A program made the translations under genes and the position numbers. The notes under the pieces are model-generated. The model had not been told where the DNA came from and did not search any database. It was given only the letters and a program-made list of their open reading frames with translations. A stretch of DNA of 6,698 nt from Gammaproteobacteria bacterium (GTDB taxonomy: Bacteria; Pseudomonadota; Gammaproteobacteria; Methylococcales; Methylomonadaceae): the NCBI GenBank assembly GCA_024276805.1, contig JAJRWJ010000301.1, positions 1 to 6,698 of the forward strand, given 5' to 3'. Of the stretch, positions 1-6,597 are shown piece by piece. Every line of letters starts with the position of its first letter. Position 1 is the stretch's first letter.

Positions 1-4
1 CGCA

Positions 5-16
5 AGGAAATTTCCT
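5..16. repeat. 12-bp perfect palindrome beside the REP-like element
   Basis: AGGAAATTTCCT is a perfect 12-bp dyad with no spacer, ending one base before the GTAG of the neighbouring REP-like hairpin. It could be a protein-binding site or part of a larger composite repeat whose other half lies beyond the window edge. A 12-bp palindrome can arise by chance, so its adjacency to the REP-like unit is the only reason to list it. Confidence 0.35.
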
Positions 17-45
17 GTAGGCTGGATAAGTGCAACGCATCCGGC
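17..45 (+). repeat. REP-like palindromic element (GTAG plus bulged hairpin)
   Basis: The element opens with GTAG (17-20), followed by a hairpin. The lower stem pairs 21-27 (GCTGGAT) with 39-45 (ATCCGGC). An unpaired AA (28-29) bulges on the 5' side. The upper stem pairs 30-32 (GTG) with 36-38 (CGC) around a CAA loop. Two of the ten pairs are G-T wobbles. GTAG followed by a stem with a 5' bulge is the known layout of bacterial REP sequences mobilised by REP-associated tyrosine transposases (RAYTs), and the wording resembles the E. coli REP unit (GTAGGCCGGATAAGGCG...). It lies 93 bp beyond the stop codon of ribA, a typical extragenic 3' location, where such elements can stabilise mRNA 3' ends or slow transcription. 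No transposase is in the window, and only one copy is visible, so dispersal cannot be judged here. Confidence 0.6.
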
Positions 46-137
46 AAAATGCTGCGTGGTTTTTATTGTCCTGCTAATTTAATATGTGCTGTACCAGGCT
101 GTGTTAAATGTGAAAAAGTAGAATCAGAGGCCTGCGA

Positions 138-755
138 TCATGTCGAGTCATCCTTCCTGTCCATGGTCAGCATATGGCTCATCTTCTCGGCTTTCGCTTT
201 CAGATAGTCGACATTGTCGCTGTGATACTCGGTTTCTATCGGAATCCGGTCCGTCACATCGATTCCCAGTTTTTTCAGTTCATCGATTTTTTTTGGATTG
301 TTGGTGATCAGTCTGATCGACTCGATGCCCAGGTCCTTCAGTATCAATGCCGCAATCGTGTATTCCCGTTCATCCGGCCGATGGCCCAGATGTATATTGG
401 CATCGACGGTATCCATGCCCTGATCCTGCAAATTATAGGCCTGCAATTTTTTCAACAAGCCGATGCCGCGTCCTTCCTGACGCAGATAAATCAACACCCC
501 GCAGCCCGATTCATCGAGCATCTTCAGGGCCATATCCAGCTGCTCGCCACAATCACAACGCCGCGACCCCAGGACATCGCCGGTAAAGCACTCGGAATGA
601 ATGCGCACCGGCACCTGTCGTTTATCGCGCACCTCGCCCTTGACCAGGGCGACGTGTTCTTTTTCATCGACATTGTTTGCATAGTAATACAGGATAAACT
701 CCCCATGCCGGGTCGGTATCCTGGTCTGCACTAAATTTTTCAGTTCTGGCTGCAC
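138..755 (-). CDS. ribA: GTP cyclohydrolase II
   Basis: A 205-residue cytosolic enzyme of riboflavin synthesis. It opens GTP and releases formate and pyrophosphate to give 2,5-diamino-6-ribosylamino-pyrimidinone 5'-phosphate. The zinc site is visible as C56 (in HSECFTGD) and C67/C69 (in RRCDCG). The substrate loop RQEGRGIG is at 92-99, the segment with D128 and R130 (HRPDERE) matches the catalytic Asp/Arg region of E. coli RibA, and TNNPKK is at 151-156. The length fits stand-alone RibA (about 196 residues in E. coli), so it is not the RibBA fusion. The start is GTG at 755-753, supported by AGGA eight bases upstream; an upstream ATG at about 783 is out of frame. It lies 102 bp downstream of pepN on the same strand, with its own promoter candidate in the gap. 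I see no FMN riboswitch in that leader and no clear terminator after the stop. Confidence 0.97.
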   Translation of the reverse strand: MQPELKNLVQTRIPTRHGEFILYYYANNVDEKEHVALVKGEVRDKRQVPVRIHSECFTGDVLGSRRCDCGEQLDMALKMLDESGCGVLIYLRQEGRGIGLLKKLQAYNLQDQGMDTVDANIHLGHRPDEREYTIAALILKDLGIESIRLITNNPKKIDELKKLGIDVTDRIPIETEYHSDNVDYLKAKAEKMSHMLTMDRKDDST

Positions 756-763
756 TCCGCTGT

Positions 764-767
764 TCCT
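764..767 (-). promoter_or_regulatory. ribosome binding site for ribA GTG start
   Basis: AGGA on the minus strand, eight bases before GTG at 755-753. It supports this GTG over the next in-frame GTG, eight codons later (residue 9). Confidence 0.5.
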
Positions 768-836
768 GCCTTTTTCTGTTCATTGTATGCTGGCCCGCTA
801 TTCGAGATCACCGCTGCATTGAACTCGCTGTCCATC

Positions 837-865
837 ATTATATACAGCGGTAGCGGCTCAGACCA
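837..865 (-). promoter_or_regulatory. candidate ribA promoter
   Basis: A perfect TATAAT (842-837 on the minus strand) sits just past the pepN stop codon. At 17-bp spacing the -35 position (865-860, TGGTCT) overlaps the end of pepN and matches TTGACA at only three of six bases. Transcription would start near 830 and leave a leader of about 75 nt. The consensus -10 argues for an independent ribA promoter; the weak -35 leaves it uncertain, and readthrough from pepN is also possible. Confidence 0.4.
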
Positions 866-3509
866 GACTCTTGCTGACCACTTCATAGACGTCCCTGCAA
901 AGATCCGATGTATCGAGAATACGCTGCAGCTGCGCCCGCATCGACTTCTGCCGCCCGGCATCGAAGCGCCGCCAGCGTGTCAGTGCGGCGCACAGTCTCG
1001 CCGCCACCTGCGGATTGAGGTTGTTCAGGGCAATGACATGATCGGCGAGAAAACGGTATCCTTCGCCATCGGCGGCATGGAAATGTACCGGATTGGCCTG
1101 CACGAAGGCGCCGATCAATGCCCTTACCCGGTTTGGATTGCCCAGATCGAATGCCGGATGCCGGAGCAATGTCCGCACCGTTGCCAGCGTATCCGGCTGA
1201 TCGCTGCAGGCCTGCAAGGCGAACCACTTGTCGATGACCAGGTCGTCGTCCCGCCACTGCTGGTAGAATTTCTCCAGGCACTGTCGCCTCGCCGGGTGAT
1301 TGCTGTTGATGATCGCCTCCAGTGCGGCAAGCTGGTCGGTCATGTTTCCGGCGCCATGAAACTGTTGCTCGGCCCATTGCCGGACGTCCTCCGTCTCCAG
1401 CCTGATCAAATAGGCCAGACAGGTGTTCTTGATCCGCCGGCGGCCAATGGCGCCACTGTCGAACTGCCCGGATTCATCACGGTGACAGCTCCGGTAGAGC
1501 AGCCTGAACTGCTTCTGCAATGCTGCCGCCAGCGTTTTCCCGACGAACTCCCTGGCCTGATGAATGGCCTGCACATCGATCACCTCCATTTGTTCACCCA
1601 GATAGCTTTCCCCGGGCAGCTTGAGCAACAGCGAGAAATAGGAAAGGTCATCCCAATGCTGCTCCAGAATACTTTGCCAGGCCTGGATGAGCAGATCATG
1701 CAACTGTAATTGCCGGCCATTGTGAATGTCTTCGACCAGATCCAGAATGATTTTTCCGGCCAGCTGCTGCCCCCCCTCCGAGCGATTGAAGGAGTCCGGA
1801 TCGTGACTCAGCAGAAAAGCCAGTTCTTCCATGCTGCGCTGCTGGTCCAGCTTGACCGGCGCGGAAAAGCCGCGCAGCAGCGAGATGTGCGGCCGTTCCC
1901 GCAGTTGTTCGAAGGTGAAGGTCTGCTGTTCCGCGCGCAATTCCAGCACCAGTTCCTCGCTGCCATCGGCAATCCCCGCAACGAACAGCGGCAAAACCGA
2001 TCCCTGCTCACCCAGCAGGCCCATACGCACGGGAATGTGCAACGGCTGTTTGAGCGGCTGCCCGGGGGTCGGTGGGCAGGCTTGCCGGAAGGTCAGGGTC
2101 AGGCGCCGGGCCGCCTGGTCATAGCGCTGTTCGACGCTGACCACCGGCGTACCAGCCTGGGAATACCAGAGACGGAACTGCTGCAGATCGACGCCATTGG
2201 CATCCTCCATGGCCTTGACGAAATCGTCACAGGTGACGGCCTGGCCGTCATGGCGCTGAAAATACAGGTCGGCGCCCTTTCTGAACCCAGCGCCACCCAG
2301 CAACGTTTGCAGCATACGCACGATTTCGGCGCCTTTCTCATACACCGTCAGCGTATAAAAGTTGTTGATTTCAATATATGATTCGGGGCGCACCGGATGC
2401 GCCATCGGCCCGGCATCCTCAGCGAACTGCCGGGTACGCAGCATGTTCACATCCTCGATGCGTTTTACCGCCCTGGATGTCCGGTCGGCGGTGAATTCCT
2501 GATCGCGAAACACCGTCAAACCTTCTTTCAGGCTCAGTTGAAACCAGTCCCGGCAGGTAATGCGGTTGCCCGTCCAGTTGTGAAAATACTCGTGGGCGAT
2601 AACCCCTTCGATGTATTCATAATCGAGATCTGTCGCGGTATCCGGGCGGGCCAGCACATATTTGGTATTGAAGATATTCAAGCCCTTGTTTTCCATCGCC
2701 CCCATGTTGAAATGGCCGACCGCGACGATCATGTAGATATCCAGATCATATTCCCGGCCATAGACCTGTTCATCCCAGCGCATGGCGTGTTTCAGGGACT
2801 GCATGGCATGGCTGCATTTGTCCAGATCGGGGGGTTCGACGAAAATCTGCAAATCCACCTGCCGTCCGGACATCGTCGTAAAACTGTCTTCGATACATTC
2901 CAGGCGCCCCGCAACCAGCGCAAACAGATAACAGGGCTTGGCAAAGGGATCCTCCCAGGTCACCCAGTGGCGATTGCCATCCAGCTCCCCCTGCTCCACC
3001 TTGTTGCCATTGGCCAGCAGCACCGGATAGCGGTCTCTGTCACCGGCCAGCGTGGCCCTGAAGCGCGCCATGACATCGGGCCGGTCGAGAAAAAAGGTGA
3101 TTTTCCTGAAGCCTTCCGCCTCGCACTGGGTACAGAGCATGCCATTGGAGACAAACAGCCCCTCCAGCGCGGTGTTCGCCACAGGGCTGATTTCATTTTC
3201 GATGCAGATGCTGAACTCCCGGTCCTGCGGCACACTGTCGATGCTCAAACTCTCCGTTCCCTGCCGGTATTGCCCGGCGCTCAACTTGTCGCCATCCAGA
3301 GTGATGCCGAGCAGGGTCAGATCCTCGCCATCCAGAATCAGGCTGGCATCGGCTGCCCGGCAGTCCGGATTGCGCATCATGGTCAGCTTGCTGATTACCC
3401 TGGTTTTTTCTTCATCCAGATGGAAATGCAGATCGACGCTGTGAATCAAATAGTCAGGCGGCGTGTAATCGCGCAGATAAATCGCACGGGGATTGGCTTC
3501 TTTCATCAT
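858..3509 (-). CDS. pepN: aminopeptidase N, M1 family zinc metallopeptidase
   Basis: An 883-residue cytosolic exopeptidase that removes N-terminal residues from peptides in the late steps of protein turnover; E. coli PepN has 870 residues. The N-terminal beta domain carries TQCEAEGFRK (127-136; Q128 and E130 match E. coli substrate-binding residues). The M1 catalytic domain follows: GAMEN at 270-274 binds the substrate amino terminus, HEYFH at 306-310 gives two zinc ligands (H306, H310) and the catalytic E307, and E329 in LKEG is the third ligand. Y390 in TVYEKG is the transition-state tyrosine. The remainder, from about residue 450, fits the beta and helical C-terminal domains of this subfamily, and the protein appears intact. 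The start has two successive ATG codons (3509 and 3506) with no strong Shine-Dalgarno, so the exact start may differ by one residue. It lies 128 bp after the PsiE-family gene and may be transcribed separately. Confidence 0.98.
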   Translation of the reverse strand: MMKEANPRAIYLRDYTPPDYLIHSVDLHFHLDEEKTRVISKLTMMRNPDCRAADASLILDGEDLTLLGITLDGDKLSAGQYRQGTESLSIDSVPQDREFSICIENEISPVANTALEGLFVSNGMLCTQCEAEGFRKITFFLDRPDVMARFRATLAGDRDRYPVLLANGNKVEQGELDGNRHWVTWEDPFAKPCYLFALVAGRLECIEDSFTTMSGRQVDLQIFVEPPDLDKCSHAMQSLKHAMRWDEQVYGREYDLDIYMIVAVGHFNMGAMENKGLNIFNTKYVLARPDTATDLDYEYIEGVIAHEYFHNWTGNRITCRDWFQLSLKEGLTVFRDQEFTADRTSRAVKRIEDVNMLRTRQFAEDAGPMAHPVRPESYIEINNFYTLTVYEKGAEIVRMLQTLLGGAGFRKGADLYFQRHDGQAVTCDDFVKAMEDANGVDLQQFRLWYSQAGTPVVSVEQRYDQAARRLTLTFRQACPPTPGQPLKQPLHIPVRMGLLGEQGSVLPLFVAGIADGSEELVLELRAEQQTFTFEQLRERPHISLLRGFSAPVKLDQQRSMEELAFLLSHDPDSFNRSEGGQQLAGKIILDLVEDIHNGRQLQLHDLLIQAWQSILEQHWDDLSYFSLLLKLPGESYLGEQMEVIDVQAIHQAREFVGKTLAAALQKQFRLLYRSCHRDESGQFDSGAIGRRRIKNTCLAYLIRLETEDVRQWAEQQFHGAGNMTDQLAALEAIINSNHPARRQCLEKFYQQWRDDDLVIDKWFALQACSDQPDTLATVRTLLRHPAFDLGNPNRVRALIGAFVQANPVHFHAADGEGYRFLADHVIALNNLNPQVAARLCAALTRWRRFDAGRQKSMRAQLQRILDTSDLCRDVYEVVSKSLV

Positions 3510-3637
3510 CTTCAGGTTTCTTGTTGCTAATGGTAAAAATTACTGCGCACTACATACTCTCCCTCGGGCAAAGAAAGAGACCCGTCTGAGAACGATCGGG
3601 GTATATACACTGTTGCTTGTTCAGGGGCAGGGATGCT

Positions 3638-4150
3638 TCAAGAGCCACGCTGGTCAAGATCCAACGGCTTTTCATGCAGGGCAACCAGCCAGTAGGCAAT
3701 GCCCAGGGCCAGAACCACGGCACTGGTCGCCAGGACATACAGCGGCGAGATCTGCTGAAAATCGAAAACGATCACCTTTCTGGCGATGGCCATCAGCGCA
3801 GTGGCGATGACCAGCTTGATGGGCAGCACATCCTTTCTGATATAGACGGTGATATTGATAAATATTTCTATCGCGATCAGCACCGCCATAAAAGCCCCGA
3901 AGGTGGCGACGATGTCCTCGATCTTCAGCAGCATATAGGGCGGCGCCATCAGACGCTGATACAGCACCAGCACCACATCGGCGACTCCCCACAAAATCAG
4001 CAGCACCATCAGCATCGCCAGCAGCCTGACGGAAAGATGAATGACGCCGTGCAAAAACATGATGAAGGCGTCCTCATGCTCCGCTGGCAGTTCCTGATGC
4101 TTGCCCCGGTAAAGGCCGCGTCTTTCCCCACAGGGCTTGTCTTCGATCAT
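3638..4150 (-). CDS. PsiE-family (phosphate-starvation-inducible) membrane protein
   Basis: A 170-residue inner-membrane protein. About 36 charged, hydrophilic N-terminal residues precede four predicted membrane segments, near 37-64, 79-101, 108-127 and 137-157. The stretch from EDIV (78-81) through FGAFMAVLIAIEIFINI (84-100) to TALMAIARKVIVFD (117-130) is the conserved core of the PsiE family. E. coli psiE is induced by phosphate starvation through PhoB, but its biochemical role is unknown, and I see no Pho box here. The frame is open for 82 more codons upstream, but the ATG at 4150 is preferred: it has GGAG seven bases before it, it starts the family-like region, and it overlaps the DUF423 stop codon as ATGA. 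The protein is about 34 residues longer than E. coli PsiE (136 residues), mostly at the N terminus. It is the last gene of the degQ-led cluster. Confidence 0.85.
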   Translation of the reverse strand: MIEDKPCGERRGLYRGKHQELPAEHEDAFIMFLHGVIHLSVRLLAMLMVLLILWGVADVVLVLYQRLMAPPYMLLKIEDIVATFGAFMAVLIAIEIFINITVYIRKDVLPIKLVIATALMAIARKVIVFDFQQISPLYVLATSAVVLALGIAYWLVALHEKPLDLDQRGS

Positions 4151-4536
4151 TGCCTTTCTCCAATCCGCTGCCGCACGGCAAAAACAACGACCAGCAGCCA
4201 GGCAAGTAAAAAGGCCAGGCCTCCGAAAGGCGTAATCATTCCCAGCCATCTGACATGCCATATGGCCAGCAGATAGAGACTGCCGGAAAACAGCAGTATG
4301 CCGGCAAACATCAGCCACCCCGCCCAGCACAGCAGCTTTGCCGCAGGCTGATACAACTGCAGCATGGCAATCAAACCCAGACCCAGGGCATGCCACATCT
4401 GATAGTCGACGGCAGTCTTGTAGACAGCCAGCATCTGGGGCGTCAGCAGCGCTTTCAAACCGTGCGCGCCAAAAGCGCCCATGGTGACGCCAAGCATGGC
4501 GCTGAGCGCACTGAACAGCAAAAATGGCGATTTCAT
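4147..4536 (-). CDS. DUF423 family small membrane protein
   Basis: A 129-residue hydrophobic inner-membrane protein of the DUF423 (YgdD-like) family, whose function is unknown. Family signatures are visible: GAFGAHGLK at 20-28, YQMWHAL at 45-51, FSGSLYLLA at 83-91 and ITPFGGLAFL at 101-110. Four membrane segments are likely, near 4-24, 46-62, 69-91 and 99-121. The frame stays open for 40 more codons upstream inside moaB, but the ATG at 4536 is chosen: the family begins here, GAAGGA lies three bases before it, and it overlaps the moaB stop as ATGA. The stop codon likewise overlaps the start of the PsiE-family gene, so the three genes are probably translationally coupled. The neighbours do not reveal its role. 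Confidence 0.9.
   Translation of the reverse strand: MKSPFLLFSALSAMLGVTMGAFGAHGLKALLTPQMLAVYKTAVDYQMWHALGLGLIAMLQLYQPAAKLLCWAGWLMFAGILLFSGSLYLLAIWHVRWLGMITPFGGLAFLLAWLLVVVFAVRQRIGERQ
4158..4161 (-). promoter_or_regulatory. ribosome binding site deciding the PsiE-family start
   Basis: GGAG on the minus strand, seven bases before ATG 4150, inside the 3' end of the DUF423 gene. It selects this internal ATG over the upstream end of the long open frame. Confidence 0.55.
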
Positions 4537-5054
4537 GATTCCTTCAGCCTGGGCATCAATTGCACCAGATTGCAGGGCCTTGTGCGGTAATCCAGCTGCT
4601 CCCGGATCAACAGCTCCCAGGCGCTGCGGCAGGCTCCGTTCGAACCGGGCAGACAAAAAATGTAGGTGCCATTGGCCACGCCGGCAATGGCACGGGACTG
4701 TATCGTCGAGGTCTTGATATCCTCATAGGAGAGCATCCTGAAGACCTCCCCAAAGCCGTCCAGAACCTTGTCCAGCAATGGCTGAATGGCTTCCGGCGTC
4801 CCATCCCTGCCGGTCACGCCGGTGCCGCCGGTGGTGATTATTGCATGCACCCCGGGATCGGCAATCCAGGCGGAAACCACCGCCCTGATCCGATAGACAT
4901 CGTCGGGGACAATTTTCTTTTCCGCCAGAAGATGCCCGGCTTCCCGCAAACCCGCCACCAAGGTCTTGCCGGAGACATCGTCTGCTTCGGTGCGGCTGTC
5001 GGACACCACCAGGACAGTGATATTGAGCGGTAGAAATTCTCTTTTGGCATTCAT
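4533..5054 (-). CDS. moaB: molybdenum cofactor biosynthesis protein B
   Basis: A 173-residue cytosolic protein of the MoaB/Mog family, which acts at the molybdopterin adenylylation step of Moco assembly. Mog does this in E. coli, where MoaB itself is dispensable; in organisms without Mog, MoaB can take the role. Visible motifs are the nucleotide/pterin-binding TTGGTG at 74-79, DGTPEA at 84-89 (D84 in the position of a functional Asp of Mog), GFGEVFRMLSYE at 100-111, TSTIQSRAIAG at 115-125 and LPGSNGAC at 135-142. FGEVFRMLS and CRSAWE are characteristic of MoaB rather than Mog, and E. coli MoaB has 170 residues. The start ATG lies 17 bp after the degQ stop with only a GGGGG-like element before it, so translation may rely partly on coupling. 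No other moa or moe gene is in the window. Confidence 0.95.
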   Translation of the reverse strand: MNAKREFLPLNITVLVVSDSRTEADDVSGKTLVAGLREAGHLLAEKKIVPDDVYRIRAVVSAWIADPGVHAIITTGGTGVTGRDGTPEAIQPLLDKVLDGFGEVFRMLSYEDIKTSTIQSRAIAGVANGTYIFCLPGSNGACRSAWELLIREQLDYRTRPCNLVQLMPRLKES

Positions 5055-5071
5055 ACGGCGCCCCCGGGAAA

Positions 5072-6436
5072 TTATTTCATGACCAGAAAGAATGCCTCGT
5101 CGCCACGCTGGATATTGATCAGCAGCGGCCTGCGCGGATCGATCACCTGCCTGAGCTGATCCAGATTTTCGGTCCGGTAGCGGTTTGCCGAGACAATGAT
5201 ATCCCCCGGCCGCAAGCCCGCGCGCCAGGCATAGGATGCCGTGGATATTTTTTCCAGCAATACCCCCCGGACCTGATCCCGCTGGGTGGTGCTCAAAATC
5301 ACGCCCTTCAGGCGCGGATGCAGTTTGCCGCCAGCGATCGTGTCCCGCCGAGGCTTGCCAAGCACCGCGGTGATGGTTTTACGTTCGCCACCACGCAGCA
5401 CCTCCAGCGTGATTTCATCGCCGATGCGCAGCAAGCCCACGATGTTACGGATCGCATAGCTGTTCTTCACTTTCCTGCCATTGACCTCGAAGATGATATC
5501 ACCCGGTTCCAGGCCTGCCCTGGCTGCCGGTGAGTTTGCCTGAACCCGGCTGATCACGGCGCCATGATTGCTTTTCAGGTCGAAGGCCTGCATCAGTTCC
5601 GGAGTCAGATCCTGGGTTGTCACGCCCAACAGACCACGCCGCACTTCACCATGCTTGACCAGGGCGTCCTTGATGGTCATGACCATATTGCTCGGGATGG
5701 CGAAGCCTATGCCGACATTTCCGCCGCTGGGCGCCAGGATGGCGGTATTGATGCCGACCAGTTCACCGCGCAGATTCACCAGCGCACCGCCGGAGTTTCC
5801 GGGATTGATCGAGGCATCGGTCTGAATGAAATCTTCATAGCCTTCGATACCCAGACCGGAGCGTCCCAACGCACTGACGATACCGGATGTCACCGTCTGG
5901 CCCAGGCCGAAGGGGTTGCCGATCGCCACGACGAAATCCCCGACCCGCAACTTGTCGGAATCGGCGATCGGCAGTTCAGTCAGGTTGTCGGCGGGGATCC
6001 GGACCACGGCAATATCGGCGCCCGGGTCGGTGCCGACCAGTTCCGCCTTCAATTGTCTGCCATCGTTCAGGGTCACGACGATTTCATCGGCCTTGTGGAT
6101 GACATGATTGTTGGTCAATACATAACCCTGATCCTTGTCGATAATCACACCGGAGCCCAGGCTGTTTTTTCTCCTGCGCAGCTGCGGCTGATTGGGCAGC
6201 TCGAAAAAGTGGCGGAAAAAGGGATCCCGCAACAACGGATTCTCGCGCATTTTCACATTGGTGGTGGTCGAGATATTGACCACCGCCGGCATGGTCCGCT
6301 CCAGCATCGGCGCCAGAGACGGCAGCGGCGAACCCGGAGCTGACTGCAGAAGTGCGGCGACCGCCGGAGAACCGGAAAGAAAACCGCCTGCCATCATTGC
6401 CGCCAGAACATAAGCGGGAAAAAGGTATTTCTTCAT
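5072..6436 (-). CDS. degQ: periplasmic serine endoprotease DegQ (HtrA family)
   Basis: A 454-residue envelope quality-control protease/chaperone. The signal peptide (about 1-27) has MKK, a hydrophobic core and a likely cut after SPAVA, giving a periplasmic product. The trypsin-like domain (about 38-260) has the triad H111 (LTNNHVI), D141 (GADIAVV) and S215 (NPGNSGGAL). PDZ1 (about 265-360) begins with the carboxylate-binding RRGLLGV, and PDZ2 spans about 372-452. The short, low-Gln segment before the protease core, PLPSLAPMLE at 37-46 and the C-terminal RGDEAFFLVMK favour DegQ over DegP, which has a long LA loop; MucD is a close alternative. The frame extends 18 codons upstream, but ATG 6436 is chosen because the signal peptide starts there and AGGA lies six bases before it. 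It heads the cluster with moaB. I found no convincing sigma-E promoter, which fits degQ better than degP. Confidence 0.95.
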   Translation of the reverse strand: MKKYLFPAYVLAAMMAGGFLSGSPAVAALLQSAPGSPLPSLAPMLERTMPAVVNISTTTNVKMRENPLLRDPFFRHFFELPNQPQLRRRKNSLGSGVIIDKDQGYVLTNNHVIHKADEIVVTLNDGRQLKAELVGTDPGADIAVVRIPADNLTELPIADSDKLRVGDFVVAIGNPFGLGQTVTSGIVSALGRSGLGIEGYEDFIQTDASINPGNSGGALVNLRGELVGINTAILAPSGGNVGIGFAIPSNMVMTIKDALVKHGEVRRGLLGVTTQDLTPELMQAFDLKSNHGAVISRVQANSPAARAGLEPGDIIFEVNGRKVKNSYAIRNIVGLLRIGDEITLEVLRGGERKTITAVLGKPRRDTIAGGKLHPRLKGVILSTTQRDQVRGVLLEKISTASYAWRAGLRPGDIIVSANRYRTENLDQLRQVIDPRRPLLINIQRGDEAFFLVMK

Positions 6437-6442
6437 TCTTGA

Positions 6443-6446
6443 TCCT
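6443..6446 (-). promoter_or_regulatory. ribosome binding site for degQ
   Basis: AGGA on the minus strand, six bases before ATG 6436. It decides this start over the in-frame ATGs at 6490 and 6484, which would place a non-signal extension ahead of the MKK signal peptide. Confidence 0.6.
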
Positions 6447-6482
6447 GGATTTGAAAAATTGCACCTACTCTGGTTAGAATCC

Positions 6483-6509
6483 ATAAACACCCATCCATGG
6501 GATGTTTAT
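6483..6509. promoter_or_regulatory. imperfect dyad upstream of degQ (possible operator)
   Basis: Two perfect 7-bp arms, ATAAACA (6483-6489) and TGTTTAT (6503-6509), are separated by 13 bp. CCC/GGG can pair further inside, leaving one bulged A and an ATCCAT loop. The dyad covers the candidate degQ -10 and start point, so it could be an operator, or it may simply be the fifth member of the neighbouring hairpin chain. I do not recognise it as a known regulator site. Confidence 0.35.
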
Positions 6510-6513
6510 AGCA
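6505..6513 (-). promoter_or_regulatory. candidate extended -10 promoter for degQ
   Basis: The minus strand reads TGCTATAAA, an extended -10 (TGn) with TATAAA matching five of six consensus bases. The -35 position at 17-bp spacing (6533-6528, AATAGT) is poor, which is tolerated by extended -10 promoters. A start near 6498 would give a leader of about 62 nt. The motif begins at the edge of the terminator-like hairpin, which would separate the degQ unit from upstream transcription. Confidence 0.35.
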
Positions 6514-6545
6514 ATAAAACAGCCAATACTATTGGCTGTTTTATT
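6513..6545. terminator. bidirectional intrinsic terminator hairpin
   Basis: A perfect inverted repeat with 16-base arms around a single central C (6529); in practice about 15 bp of stem with a three-base loop. The outer arms are AATAAAA and TTTTATT, so each strand reads a GC-containing stem (CAGCC/GGCTG) followed by a T-rich tract. That is the form of a rho-independent terminator working in both directions. On the minus strand it would end transcription from the gene beyond the right edge, just before the degQ promoter candidate. Confidence 0.7.
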
Positions 6546-6576
6546 CATAATCGATGGCCTGAGGCCATCGATTATG
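6546..6576. repeat. perfect 14-bp hairpin, second in the chain
   Basis: CATAATCGATGGCC (6546-6559) pairs perfectly with 6563-6576 around a TGA loop. It starts on the base right after the terminator-like hairpin and has no T tract of its own. Confidence 0.8.
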
Positions 6577-6596
6577 CCGGCACATCCTTGTGCCGG
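6577..6596. repeat. perfect 8-bp hairpin, third in the chain
   Basis: CCGGCACA (6577-6584) pairs with TGTGCCGG (6589-6596) around a TCCT loop. It abuts the previous hairpin with no spacer. Its loop region ATCCTT resembles the ATCCAT loop of the dyad at 6483-6509. Confidence 0.75.
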
Positions 6597-6597
6597 T

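Noticed and set aside
1..137. Terminator after ribA
   Set aside because: ACTTTTT follows the stop on the minus strand, but the only stem before it is about three pairs. No convincing intrinsic terminator is visible.
174..734. 186-codon plus-strand open frame opposite ribA
   Set aside because: It is in register with ribA codons, with no recognisable domain and no supporting context.
740..838. Possible 32-codon upstream open frame overlapping the ribA start
   Set aside because: Its ATG overlaps the TATAAT hexamer and would lie upstream of the predicted transcript start. It has no ribosome binding site and the peptide is unremarkable.
783..3530. Three long plus-strand open frames (783-1709, 1710-2381, 2397-3530) opposite pepN
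   Set aside because: They lie in register with the pepN codons, so a stop needs the sense codons TTA, CTA or TCA, which this genome avoids. The translations show no recognisable domain, while pepN on the other strand is complete with all catalytic motifs.
3510..3637. Promoter or terminator in the gap before pepN
   Set aside because: TATATA at 3607-3602 (minus strand) resembles a -10, but the -35 at 17-bp spacing is CTGCCC. The CCCG/CGGG pair before a T-rich stretch has a stem of only four pairs. Neither is strong enough to annotate.
5564..6343. 259-codon plus-strand open frame opposite degQ
   Set aside because: It has the same codon register as degQ and the same codon-bias explanation; no protein family is recognisable.
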